Below, one piece after another: positions 6,661-13,874 of a DNA stretch of 15,485 nt (within the stretch, counting starts at the first letter, position 1; every line of letters begins with the position of its first letter). The notes beneath the pieces are model-generated. The model worked only from the letters and a program-made list of their open reading frames with translations. It had not been told where the DNA came from and did no database searches. Source of the stretch: an uncultured Lachnospiraceae bacterium (GTDB taxonomy: Bacteria; Bacillota; Clostridia; Lachnospirales; Lachnospiraceae); contig CAKRLN010000026.1 in assembly GCA_934359535.1 (NCBI GenBank), positions 1-15,485 of the forward strand. Reading direction: 5' to 3'. Position numbers and translations under genes: made by a program.

Positions 6661-8019
6661 TTACAGGTTTTCTCCGTTCGATGCAATCACATCGCGGTAC
6701 CAGTAGGCAGAATCCTTAAAAATGCGTTTCTGTGTCGGATAATCCACATAGACAAGACCAAACCGCTCCGAATAGCCTGCTGCCCACTCAAAATTATCCA
6801 TAAGCGACCACTGGAAATAGCCACGGATATCTGCCACATCAGTGGCACGCTTTAACTCATGCAGGTATCTTGCAAGGAAATCCATGCGGTTCGGGTCATG
6901 TACTTTTCCATCTAAAGAAATCACATCATGGCAGGACATACCATTTTCTGTAATGAAGATCGGCTTTTTATAGCGCTCATATAAAAATCTCGGTCCCCAG
7001 TAAAGCACCTCCGGTGTTACCGGCCACTGGATTGCCGTCTTCGGAAAGCCCTCATAGCGGTCAACATACTCTGGCTTTCCATCTGCTCCCATGCGCACTG
7101 CCCTTCCGTTATAAATATTCTGCCCATAAATATCAATCGGCTCTGAAATTAACTTCATGTCCTCATCTGTGATCTTAGGCAGATATGGCTCAAAGCGCTC
7201 TAAGCCCTCCTCTGGATAATGACCAAGAAGCACTGGATCGGACCACCAGGATACGTTCCAGGTCCAGTTGGAGTCGTCCGGGTTCATGGCAAAAAATGCC
7301 GTTCTCGCTGCCTCAATATCCTCCGGCTTATCGGTTGCAGGATATAAAACTCCCGCTGTCGGTGCATATCCGATTGTAAGCGGCTGCTTTCCATAGGCGC
7401 GTAACATCTGTACAGCCCTTCCATGGGCACGCATGGCATTGTGTGCCATCTCAAACGTATCCCGCATTGGGCACTTAAGCCCAGGTGCATGTACCCCGCT
7501 TAAAAATCCAAGTCCGACAAAGCACTGTGGCTCATTTAAGGTAAAGAAATATTTCACACGGTCACTCAGACGCTCGGCAACAAGCTTCGCATACTCCCCG
7601 AACCATTCTGCAATCTGCGGATTCATCCAGCCGCCGCGCTTATAGAGCTCATATGGAAGCTCCCAGTGATATAAGGTTACATACGGCTCAATTCCGTTTG
7701 CAAGAAGCTCATCCACAAGTACACTGTAGAATTCCATCCCCAATTCATTGACTTTCCCCGTGCCTTCCGGAAGCACTCTTGACCAGTCAATCGAGAAACG
7801 GTATGCCTTAAGCCCCATCTCCTTCATAATCCTTACGTCCTCACGGAACCGGTGATAATGGTCGCATGCGGTCTCTCCTGTGTGATTCTCATACACATGT
7901 CCCGGCTCTTTTGTGAACACATCCCAGATATGCTCTCCCTTTCCGTCTTCTCTCACTGCACCTTCGATCTGATAAGAGCTTGTCGCTGCCCCCCAGACAA
8001 AATCTTTTGCAAATGCCAT
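6661..8019 (-). CDS. Glycoside hydrolase family 1 beta-glucosidase
   Basis: A 452-residue cytoplasmic enzyme that removes beta-linked glucosyl (or related) residues from the non-reducing end of oligosaccharides with retention of configuration. It starts with the family signature FVWGAATSSYQIEGA (8-22). The acid/base glutamate is E163 in TLNEP and the nucleophile is E358 in ITENG. The C-terminal sugar-binding region reads WSLMDNFEWAAGYSERFGLVYVDY (404-427, listed here as blocks: WSLMDNFEW, AAGYSERFG, LVYVDY). NFEWAAGYSERFG resembles true beta-glucosidases more than 6-phospho-beta-glucosidases, and no PTS gene is nearby, so an unphosphorylated substrate is favoured. There is no signal peptide. 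The length is normal and both catalytic residues are present. An AGGGGG ribosome site lies about 7 nt before the ATG. It stands alone, divergent from azlCD, so the sugar importer is encoded elsewhere. Confidence 0.95.
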   Translation of the reverse strand: MAFAKDFVWGAATSSYQIEGAVREDGKGEHIWDVFTKEPGHVYENHTGETACDHYHRFREDVRIMKEMGLKAYRFSIDWSRVLPEGTGKVNELGMEFYSVLVDELLANGIEPYVTLYHWELPYELYKRGGWMNPQIAEWFGEYAKLVAERLSDRVKYFFTLNEPQCFVGLGFLSGVHAPGLKCPMRDTFEMAHNAMRAHGRAVQMLRAYGKQPLTIGYAPTAGVLYPATDKPEDIEAARTAFFAMNPDDSNWTWNVSWWSDPVLLGHYPEEGLERFEPYLPKITDEDMKLISEPIDIYGQNIYNGRAVRMGADGKPEYVDRYEGFPKTAIQWPVTPEVLYWGPRFLYERYKKPIFITENGMSCHDVISLDGKVHDPNRMDFLARYLHELKRATDVADIRGYFQWSLMDNFEWAAGYSERFGLVYVDYPTQKRIFKDSAYWYRDVIASNGENL

Positions 8020-8054
8020 AATAAATCCCCCTTTTTTCTTTTTTGTTTCTTTGG

Positions 8055-8097
8055 TTAATTTTAAGTGATTAATTTTAGGTTTATTTTATTAATTTTA
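8055..8097. repeat. Three direct copies of TTAATTTTA upstream of the beta-glucosidase
   Basis: The 9-mer TTAATTTTA occurs at 8055-8063, 8069-8077 and 8089-8097 (start-to-start 14 and 20 bp) inside an AT-rich stretch. It would lie in the beta-glucosidase leader if the promoter at 8109-8137 is right. It may be a regulator-binding array or just low-complexity AT sequence. Confidence 0.5.
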
Positions 8098-8108
8098 ATC
8101 TCATCATT

Positions 8109-8137
8109 ACTTTATCATTGGATTACATTCTGTTCAA
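8109..8137 (-). promoter_or_regulatory. Possible promoter of the beta-glucosidase
   Basis: On the minus strand TTGAAC (8132-8137) and TAAAGT (8109-8114) have a 17-bp spacer. This would give a leader of about 80 nt. No clear catabolite-repression (cre) palindrome was seen in the 226-bp intergenic region. Confidence 0.4.
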
Positions 8138-8168
8138 GCAATTATTTGTTATGGAATATGGTTTTTTC

Positions 8169-8206
8169 CATAAATTTATGCTATGATACAATGGTTGCCT
8201 GGCAAC
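8169..8206 (+). promoter_or_regulatory. azlCD promoter region with two palindromes
   Basis: An extended -10 box, TGC-TATGAT, lies at 8179-8187 without a good -35, as expected for an extended -10 promoter. The perfect 12-bp palindrome CATAAATTTATG (8169-8180) overlaps it upstream. The perfect palindrome GTTGCC-T-GGCAAC (8194-8206) covers the expected transcription start. Both are plausible operator sites; the regulator is unknown. Confidence 0.5.
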
Positions 8207-8245
8207 AGAACAATTCGTGTATGAAAAACAAAAGAGGTCTTATCT

Positions 8246-9004
8246 ATGACATCATTCCAACACTCCGACAATAAAAAAATGTTTGGAAAAGGAATCCATG
8301 ACGCCATTCCGATCGGACTCGGATATCTCGCGGTCTCCTTTTCCCTTGGCATTGCTGCAAAAAATGCCGGGCTAAATCCCCTTCAGGGTTTTCTTGCAAG
8401 CCTTTTTAACAATGCATCCGCCGGCGAATATGCAGCATTTACACTGATCGCAGCAAACGCTACCTATGTAGAAATCGCTGTGATGACCTTTATTGCAAAT
8501 GCCCGCTATATCTTAATGAGCTGTGCCTTAAGCCAGAAGCTTTCGCCGGACACCCCGTTTATCCACCGTCTTCTCATCAGCTTTGATGTAACGGATGAAC
8601 TGTTTGCCATCCAGGTTGGCAGACCCGGATATTTAAATCCCTGCTACAGCTATGGTGCCTTTCTTGTTGCCCTGCCAGCATGGTCCATCGGAACTGCACT
8701 CGGCGTCATCGCTGGAAATATCCTGCCGCTTCGAATTGTAAGTGCCCTAAGCGTTGCACTCTATGGCATGTTCCTTGCGGTAATCATTCCACCAGCAAAA
8801 AAAGATAAGGTCATTCTTGTCCTTATCCTTTTAAGTGCAGTCTTAAGCTATGCCGCAAGTACGCTTCCTGTTATTTCCACCTTATCCGGCGGAATGCGCA
8901 CAATCTTACTTACCGTTATAATCTCCGTAGGAGCAGCATTGCTTTTCCCATTAAAAAATATTGAAACGGATTCCACAAAGGAGGATTCATCCCATGACGC
9001 ATAA
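8246..9004 (+). CDS. azlC: AzlC family branched-chain amino-acid exporter, large subunit
   Basis: A 252-residue multispanning inner-membrane protein, the large subunit of the AzlC/AzlD (BrnF/BrnE) two-component exporter of branched-chain amino acids and related compounds. Family features near the N-terminus are PIGLGYLAVSFSLGI, NNASAGEYAAF and the IANARYILMSCALSQKL stretch; about six hydrophobic segments follow to the C-terminus. The length is typical for the family. AGAGG lies about 8 nt before the ATG. The last 11 bp overlap azlD in another frame, so the two subunits are translationally coupled. The transcript starts divergently from the beta-glucosidase and carries two palindromes at its promoter, suggesting regulation by an unlinked factor, possibly Lrp-type by analogy with azl operons elsewhere, but no regulator gene is adjacent. 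Confidence 0.93.
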   Translation: MTSFQHSDNKKMFGKGIHDAIPIGLGYLAVSFSLGIAAKNAGLNPLQGFLASLFNNASAGEYAAFTLIAANATYVEIAVMTFIANARYILMSCALSQKLSPDTPFIHRLLISFDVTDELFAIQVGRPGYLNPCYSYGAFLVALPAWSIGTALGVIAGNILPLRIVSALSVALYGMFLAVIIPPAKKDKVILVLILLSAVLSYAASTLPVISTLSGGMRTILLTVIISVGAALLFPLKNIETDSTKEDSSHDA

Positions 9005-9314
9005 TATTTATCTTTATATCGCTGTAACCGGACTTGTCTCTTATCTGATCCGGGTTCTCCCACTGACTCTGATCCGTAAGCAGATCAAAAGTCCGTTCAT
9101 CCGTTCTTTTTTATACTACGTACCTTATGTAACACTCTCGGTTATGACATTTCCTGCAATCATGGAAGCAACACAGACTCCGGCTGCCGGAATCTGTGCA
9201 CTTGTGATCGGCATGATTGCTGCATGGCGCGGCGGAAGCCTGTTTCAGGTATCCGTCGGCTGCTGCGCGGTTGTCCTTATCGTGGAAGCACTGCCATTTT
9301 TCGCCTGCTCCTGA
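8994..9314 (+). CDS. azlD: AzlD family branched-chain amino-acid exporter, small subunit
   Basis: A 106-residue membrane protein with about four short hydrophobic helices, the partner of AzlC. Family features are the N-terminal YLIRVLPLTLIRKQI, the FLYYVPYVTLSVMTFPA segment and a final helix ending in EALPFF. The frame is open to an ATG at 8961, but AAAGGAGG at 8977-8984 is correctly placed (9 nt) for the ATG at 8994, which gives the normal AzlD length. It overlaps azlC by 11 bp. Its stop codon is two bases from the stop of the convergent membrane-protein gene, leaving no intergenic terminator. The pair should act together at the cell membrane to export branched-chain amino acids. Confidence 0.92.
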   Translation: MTHNIYLYIAVTGLVSYLIRVLPLTLIRKQIKSPFIRSFLYYVPYVTLSVMTFPAIMEATQTPAAGICALVIGMIAAWRGGSLFQVSVGCCAVVLIVEALPFFACS

Positions 9315-9316
9315 TT

Positions 9317-9745
9317 CTATTTCTTCTGGCTCCGGAAAATTTTTATGATCCGGTATTCATAATAGCCCGCAATAAAAAGCAATATCCCGATTACAATCAG
9401 GCTGTAGCCCGGCCGCATCTCATGCCCAAGCGCATCCGAAATGCATGGGATCAGAAGGCTTGCCGTAAACACAAGCTTTACCAGGCGCACCATGCGGACC
9501 GAATAAACCCGGATCTTTCCCGTACACTGCTCCGGTAAAAGTCCGTTGATCTTCTCCGGATAAGCTGAAAGCAGGGTAAGTCCTGCATAGACAAGCACTG
9601 CAACAAGCAGATTCATGATAAGATTTAATACCGCAGCATGATACGCAATGCCATAATAAATCTGTAATCCAATATATGCCAGTCCGGATATTGCACAGAT
9701 CGTCTCTGCCACAACCGCCGGAATGGAAGTACTTCCTTTTTTCAT
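9317..9745 (-). CDS. Small four-helix integral membrane protein of unknown function
   Basis: I do not recognise this 142-residue protein. Four hydrophobic segments are visible at about 9-32, 36-60, 86-104 and 112-133. They are linked by a short polar loop with LLPEQCTGKIRVYSVRM (about 69-85), and the protein ends in a basic tail (RIIKIFRSQKK). There is no signal peptide, catalytic motif or cofactor motif. AAAGGAG lies 7 nt before the ATG and a TGGAAA-17-TATAAT promoter is upstream, so the gene is very likely expressed. It is divergent from asnA and tail to tail with azlD, so it appears to be a single-gene unit. The order could suggest a role in amino-acid transport or homeostasis, but nothing in the protein itself supports that. 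Confidence 0.8.
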   Translation of the reverse strand: MKKGSTSIPAVVAETICAISGLAYIGLQIYYGIAYHAAVLNLIMNLLVAVLVYAGLTLLSAYPEKINGLLPEQCTGKIRVYSVRMVRLVKLVFTASLLIPCISDALGHEMRPGYSLIVIGILLFIAGYYEYRIIKIFRSQKK

Positions 9746-9781
9746 TTTGCTCTCCTTTACAACTGGATTGTCTATCTAAAA

Positions 9782-9810
9782 ATTATAGCATTTTTTTATG
9801 TTCTTTTCCA
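9782..9810 (-). promoter_or_regulatory. Promoter of the small membrane-protein gene
   Basis: On the minus strand TGGAAA (9805-9810) and TATAAT (9782-9787) have a 17-bp spacer. The -35 overlaps the palindrome TTCCATGGAA (9806-9815), which sits between the two divergent promoters of this 140-bp gap. Confidence 0.65.
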
Positions 9811-9818
9811 TGGAATCA

Positions 9819-9846
9819 TTGAAAATGGGTTCTAATATGCTATAAT
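9819..9846 (+). promoter_or_regulatory. Promoter of asnA
   Basis: TTGAAA (9819-9824) and TATAAT (9841-9846) with a 16-bp spacer, 39 nt before the asnA start. The short leader leaves no room for a T-box or other riboswitch. Confidence 0.75.
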
Positions 9847-9885
9847 AGATAAGAAAATTTTTGAAAAATCACAAAAGGAGCTATC

Positions 9886-10896
9886 ATGGAGCATTTAATG
9901 ATACCAAACGATTATAAATCCGAGCTGAATCTGCACGACACCCAGCTTGCGATCAAAATGGTGAAGGATTTCTTCCAGGGCATGCTTGCACAGCGTTTAA
10001 ACCTTACCCGCGTGTCTGCACCAATCTTTGTCGATCCAGAGTCCGGAATGAACGATAACCTAAATGGCTATGAACGTCCGGTATCCTTCGGAATCAAGGA
10101 GCAGAATGACAAACTGGCAGAGGTTGTACACTCCCTCGCCAAATGGAAACGCTATGCCTTACATAAATATGGTTTTTCCCATGGAGAAGGCATCTATACC
10201 GATATGAATGCGATCCGCCGCGATGAAGATACCGATAACATCCATTCCATCTTTGTTGACCAGTGGGACTGGGAAAAGGTCATTAACAAGCAGGAACGCT
10301 CACTCGATTATTTAAAGGAGACGGTGCGCACTGTTTACAAATGTCTTAGAAAAACCGAACAGTATATGTCCATCCAGTATGACTATATTGACCTCATTCT
10401 TCCAAAGGATATTTTCTTTATTACCTCCCAGGAGCTTGAAGATATGTTCCCGGACAATACACCAAAGGAACGTGAATATTATATCTGCAAGGCAAAGGGT
10501 GCTGTCTGCATCATGCAGATTGGTGATAAATTAGAATCCGGTGAACCGCATGACGGACGGGCTCCAGACTACGATGACTGGTCCTTAAACGCAGATATCC
10601 TTGTATACTACCCAGTACTTGACATCGCACTTGAGCTTTCTTCAATGGGTATCCGTGTCGACAAGAAAGCTTTAACGGAACAGTTAGAGAAAGCCGGATG
10701 CCCGGAGCGCGCCGAGCTTCCATTCCAGAAGTCTATTTTAAAGGGCGAACTGCCACTTACCATCGGCGGTGGTATCGGACAGTCCCGTATCTGTATGTTC
10801 TTCTTAAGAAAAGCACATATCGGAGAAGTTCAGTGCTCTTTATGGCCTAATGAAACTGTTTCAGAATGTGCAAAGCACGGCATCCAGCTTCTGTAG
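9886..10896 (+). CDS. asnA: Aspartate--ammonia ligase (asparagine synthetase A)
   Basis: This cytoplasmic homodimeric enzyme makes asparagine from aspartate, ammonia and ATP (giving AMP and pyrophosphate). It is related to class II aminoacyl-tRNA synthetases. The 336 residues match the usual length of about 330 and show AsnA signatures throughout: SGMNDNLNGYERPVSF (53-68), the class II motif-2-like region YTDMNAIRRDE (104-114), VDQWDWEKVI (124-133), and a motif-3-like GGGIGQSR (294-301) for ATP binding near the C-terminus. AAAGGAG stands about 7 nt before the ATG. The gene has its own near-consensus promoter and ends at a strong hairpin, so it is a single-gene unit. It uses free ammonia rather than glutamine, fitting an ammonia-rich anaerobic habitat. 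Identification is secure. Confidence 0.97.
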   Translation: MEHLMIPNDYKSELNLHDTQLAIKMVKDFFQGMLAQRLNLTRVSAPIFVDPESGMNDNLNGYERPVSFGIKEQNDKLAEVVHSLAKWKRYALHKYGFSHGEGIYTDMNAIRRDEDTDNIHSIFVDQWDWEKVINKQERSLDYLKETVRTVYKCLRKTEQYMSIQYDYIDLILPKDIFFITSQELEDMFPDNTPKEREYYICKAKGAVCIMQIGDKLESGEPHDGRAPDYDDWSLNADILVYYPVLDIALELSSMGIRVDKKALTEQLEKAGCPERAELPFQKSILKGELPLTIGGGIGQSRICMFFLRKAHIGEVQCSLWPNETVSECAKHGIQLL

Positions 10897-10947
10897 ACTA
10901 CTCATAACCGTCCACAGGGTCTTATAGGACTCAGCATTTTTAATGAT

Positions 10948-10993
10948 AAAAGAAAACCCGGAAATCCTGCATCTGATTTCCGGGTTTTCTTTT
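10948..10993. terminator. Bidirectional intrinsic terminator between asnA and nadE
   Basis: A perfect 19-bp inverted repeat (10948-10966 with 10975-10993) has an 8-nt loop, a GC core (ACCCGGAAATC) and A/T-rich outer arms. Each strand therefore carries a GC stem followed by a T-rich run. It lies 51 bp after the asnA stop and 37 bp after the stop of the convergent nadE, so it can end both transcripts. Confidence 0.93.
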
Positions 10994-11030
10994 ACCTTGG
11001 CAGACAGTTGTCTGCATTGAAATACTATTC

Positions 11031-12977
11031 TTAGAAGTGCTTTGCGCTTCCCTGCATCCGTTCTTCCTCGATCAGCTTCTCCACTTCATCCAGCCAGATC
11101 CTCCCGCATGCATCCGATGGCATGCGCAGATCTCCTCTCGGAGAAACGGCAACCGTTCCAACCTTCGGTCCATCCGGCAGACAGGAGCGCTTAAATTGCT
11201 GCGCAAAGAATCTCCAGTAGAAGGTTTTCATCCATTTTAAAATAAACGCATCCTCGTAGGTTCCTTGGAATGCGATCTTTGCAAGCCTGTAAATTTTAGC
11301 CGGGGCAAAGCCCATGCGCAGTACGTAATAAAGGAAAAAGTCATGCAGCTCATATGGGCCGACCAGATCTTCGGTCTTCTGGGAGATCTGTCCGTTTTCC
11401 GGTGGAAGTAATTCCGGGGAAACCGGCGTATCAAGCACATCGAGAAGAATGTCTGATAACTGCTCATTGCCGCAGGTATCCGCATAGTAACGCACCAGAT
11501 GACGCACCAGCGTCTTTGGAACCGATGCATTGACACCGTACATTGACATATGATCCCCATTATAGGTTGCCCATCCAAGTGCAAGCTCAGACATGTCTCC
11601 GGTTCCGATTACCATACCATTCTTCTTGTTGGCAACGTCCATAAGAATCTGTGTGCGCTCTCTTGCCTGACAGTTCTCATAGGTCACATCATGGATTGAT
11701 GCATTGTGCCCGATATCTTTAAAATGCACATTGACCGCTTCCTTAATGTCCACCTCCATAAACTCGGCTCCAACACATTTTATCATATTCACTGCATTGT
11801 CATACGTCCGGTCGGTCGTTCCAAAGCCCGGCATGGTAACTGCCGTAATACAGCTTCTATCCTTTCCAAGCAGGTCAAACGCACGCACGGTAACAAGCAG
11901 TGCTAATGTGGAATCAAGGCCTCCGGAAATTCCAACAACTGCGCTCTGGCAGTTTGTATGCTCTAACCGCTTCTTTAACCCCATCGCCTGGATAGAGAGG
12001 ATCTCATCACAACGCTTATCACGCTCTTTTTGGCTGCCCGGAACAAACGGTGCCGGATCGACAAACCGTGTCAGCTCCGTAGCTTCAACCGTAAGATGGA
12101 ACGGGATATGCAGATGGTCATCCTGAATGACAAAGGTTGACATTCTGCGGCGCTCTGCCTCCAGACGCTCCACATCAATCTCTGAATAGATTGTTTCATT
12201 CGTAAAACGCTCCGATACCGCAAGCAGCCGTCCATTTTCTGCGATCAGGTTATGCCCGGAATATACGACATCCTGTGTGGATTCCCCATCCCCCGCTGAC
12301 GCATAGACGTATCCACATAAAAGTCTTGCCGACTGACCGGACACAAGGCTTTCCCTATAACTGTCCTTTCCGGTTGTCTCATCGGATGCCGAAAGGTTTA
12401 CGATCAGATTCGCGCCAGAAAGTGCATGATGGATACTTGGTGGCTGCGGTGTCCACAGATCCTCGCAGATTTCTGCCGCAATCTTAAGCTCTGGAAGCTC
12501 CATACAAGAAAAGATCAAATCCGTATCCACCGGAACTGTCTGTCCGTTTTCAAATGTAATCTCCGTGCTTAGGTCCATGCCAGACGCAAAATGTCTCGCC
12601 TCATAGAATTCATTGTAGTTTGGAATACAGGTTTTTGGCACAATTCCAAGAATTTCCCCCTTGGATACTGCTGCTGCCACATTATAAAGCTTTCCATTTA
12701 TATCAAGCGGAAGTCCGACAAAAAAGATTCCATCATACTTCCAGCTCTCCTTTGCAATGAGAAGAAGCTCCTTTTTCGCATCACGCAAAAGCTTTCCCTG
12801 CAAAAAAAGATCCCCACAGGAATAGCCGGTAATGCAAAGCTCTGGAAAAACAACAATCTTTGCGCCCGCTTCCACAGCTTCCTTCATGATCGTGCGGATG
12901 CATGCTCCATTGGAGGCTGTGTCTGCTACTTTTATCTTCGGGGTGGCTGCTGCCACCTTTACAAATCCGTCTTTCAC
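11031..12977 (-). CDS. nadE: Glutamine-dependent NAD(+) synthase
   Basis: A 648-residue two-domain enzyme for the last step of NAD synthesis, amidating deamido-NAD with ammonia channelled from glutamine. The N-terminal nitrilase-type glutaminase has the Glu-Lys-Cys triad at E46 (FPELCITGY), K115 (VPKTCIPNY) and C171 (AEICEDLW). The C-terminal ATP-pyrophosphatase domain carries the P-loop SGGLDS (351-356) and the NAD synthase stretch GTGDMSELALGWATYNGDH (458-476). The start is a GTG whose G is the last base of the hslO stop (TAGTG). AAAGGAG stands about 11 nt ahead, and KDGFVKVAAATP matches the usual start of these proteins, so GTG is accepted. It is the last gene of the methyltransferase-hslO-nadE operon and ends at the shared hairpin at 10948-10993. 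Confidence 0.96.
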   Translation of the reverse strand: MKDGFVKVAAATPKIKVADTASNGACIRTIMKEAVEAGAKIVVFPELCITGYSCGDLFLQGKLLRDAKKELLLIAKESWKYDGIFFVGLPLDINGKLYNVAAAVSKGEILGIVPKTCIPNYNEFYEARHFASGMDLSTEITFENGQTVPVDTDLIFSCMELPELKIAAEICEDLWTPQPPSIHHALSGANLIVNLSASDETTGKDSYRESLVSGQSARLLCGYVYASAGDGESTQDVVYSGHNLIAENGRLLAVSERFTNETIYSEIDVERLEAERRRMSTFVIQDDHLHIPFHLTVEATELTRFVDPAPFVPGSQKERDKRCDEILSIQAMGLKKRLEHTNCQSAVVGISGGLDSTLALLVTVRAFDLLGKDRSCITAVTMPGFGTTDRTYDNAVNMIKCVGAEFMEVDIKEAVNVHFKDIGHNASIHDVTYENCQARERTQILMDVANKKNGMVIGTGDMSELALGWATYNGDHMSMYGVNASVPKTLVRHLVRYYADTCGNEQLSDILLDVLDTPVSPELLPPENGQISQKTEDLVGPYELHDFFLYYVLRMGFAPAKIYRLAKIAFQGTYEDAFILKWMKTFYWRFFAQQFKRSCLPDGPKVGTVAVSPRGDLRMPSDACGRIWLDEVEKLIEEERMQGSAKHF

Positions 12978-13846
12978 TATTTTCTGATCTCCTTTAATTC
13001 ATCAATGCTGAATTTGTATGCCGCATTGCAAAACTGGCACTTGATCTCAATTTCCTCACCATCATTTATAATTTCATCAAGATCTTTTTTGCTGATTGTG
13101 GAAAGTGCTCCTGCAACACGCTCCTTCGAGCAGTCACAGTGGAATTCTGCTGGCATTGTATCCGTAATCTGGAGTCCGAAATCTCCTAAAATCTCCTCTA
13201 AAATGTTCTCCGGCGTAAGGCCTCGCTCTAACATTTTGGTTACGGAATCGATTTCTGCAATCCGTTTTTCCAGCTTATCAATAACCTCATCGCTTGTAAA
13301 TGGCATCAGCTGAATGATAAATCCACCAGCCTGAAGCACCGAACAGTCACGGTCGACAAGAACCCCAAGTCCGACCGCTGACGGGATCTGCTCGGACGTT
13401 GCAAAATAATACGTAAGATCCTCTGCGATCTCACCGGTCTGTAACTGACACTGTCCGACATACGGCTCCTTTAAGCCCATATCCTTAATGACACTTAACA
13501 CCCCAAGGTCTAATGCTCCTCCGACATTTAGCTTTCCCTGTGCATTCGGTGGAAGCTCCACAACCGGATTCATGGCATAGCCCTTAACCTGTCCATGGGA
13601 ATTTGCAGTTACAACAAGCCCCTTTGCCGGACCGCTGCACTGGATCTGAAGTGTTAAAAGATCCTTCTCTCCCTTCATCATTGTTCCCATCATGGCACCC
13701 GCAGAAAGCAGTCTTCCGAGTGCTGCCGTCATGATCGGGGATGTGTCATGCGCACATCTTGCCTTTTCCACAAGTTCCTTTGAAGTGATCGCAAACGCGC
13801 GGATGCTGTTGTCTGCCGCGGTTGCACGTACAATATAATCTGACAT
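12977..13846 (-). CDS. hslO: Redox-regulated chaperone Hsp33
   Basis: A 289-residue cytoplasmic holdase chaperone that is switched on by oxidation. The N-terminal substrate-binding core includes GRLLSAGAMMGTMMKGEK and the conserved LQIQCSGPAKGLVV and YVGQCQLQTGEIAEDLTYYF regions (shown as separate family blocks: YVGQCQL, GEIAEDLTYYF). The C-terminal zinc switch has the four cysteines C237 and C239 (CDC) and C270 and C273 (CQFC), which bind zinc when reduced and form disulfides on oxidative stress. The frame extends 12 codons further upstream to 13882, into the methyltransferase end, but AGAGGA 6 nt before the ATG at 13846 and the MSDYIVRA start decide for 13846. It lies 28 bp after the methyltransferase and overlaps nadE by one base, indicating an operon. 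Confidence 0.96.
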   Translation of the reverse strand: MSDYIVRATAADNSIRAFAITSKELVEKARCAHDTSPIMTAALGRLLSAGAMMGTMMKGEKDLLTLQIQCSGPAKGLVVTANSHGQVKGYAMNPVVELPPNAQGKLNVGGALDLGVLSVIKDMGLKEPYVGQCQLQTGEIAEDLTYYFATSEQIPSAVGLGVLVDRDCSVLQAGGFIIQLMPFTSDEVIDKLEKRIAEIDSVTKMLERGLTPENILEEILGDFGLQITDTMPAEFHCDCSKERVAGALSTISKKDLDEIINDGEEIEIKCQFCNAAYKFSIDELKEIRK

Positions 13847-13874
13847 CTGTTTTCCTCTTTCTATTTGTATTTTT

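Noticed and set aside
8221-8274. Short upstream ORF of 17 codons overlapping the azlC start
   Set aside because: No ribosome site precedes its ATG and nothing in the peptide suggests a leader function.
9847-9885. T-box or asparagine-responsive riboswitch before asnA
   Set aside because: The leader from the predicted start site is only about 30 nt, too short for such an element.
10511-10723. Minus-strand ORF inside asnA
   Set aside because: It is a frame shadow of a conserved enzyme gene with no ribosome site or family features; the same applies to the other opposite-strand ORFs inside the listed genes.
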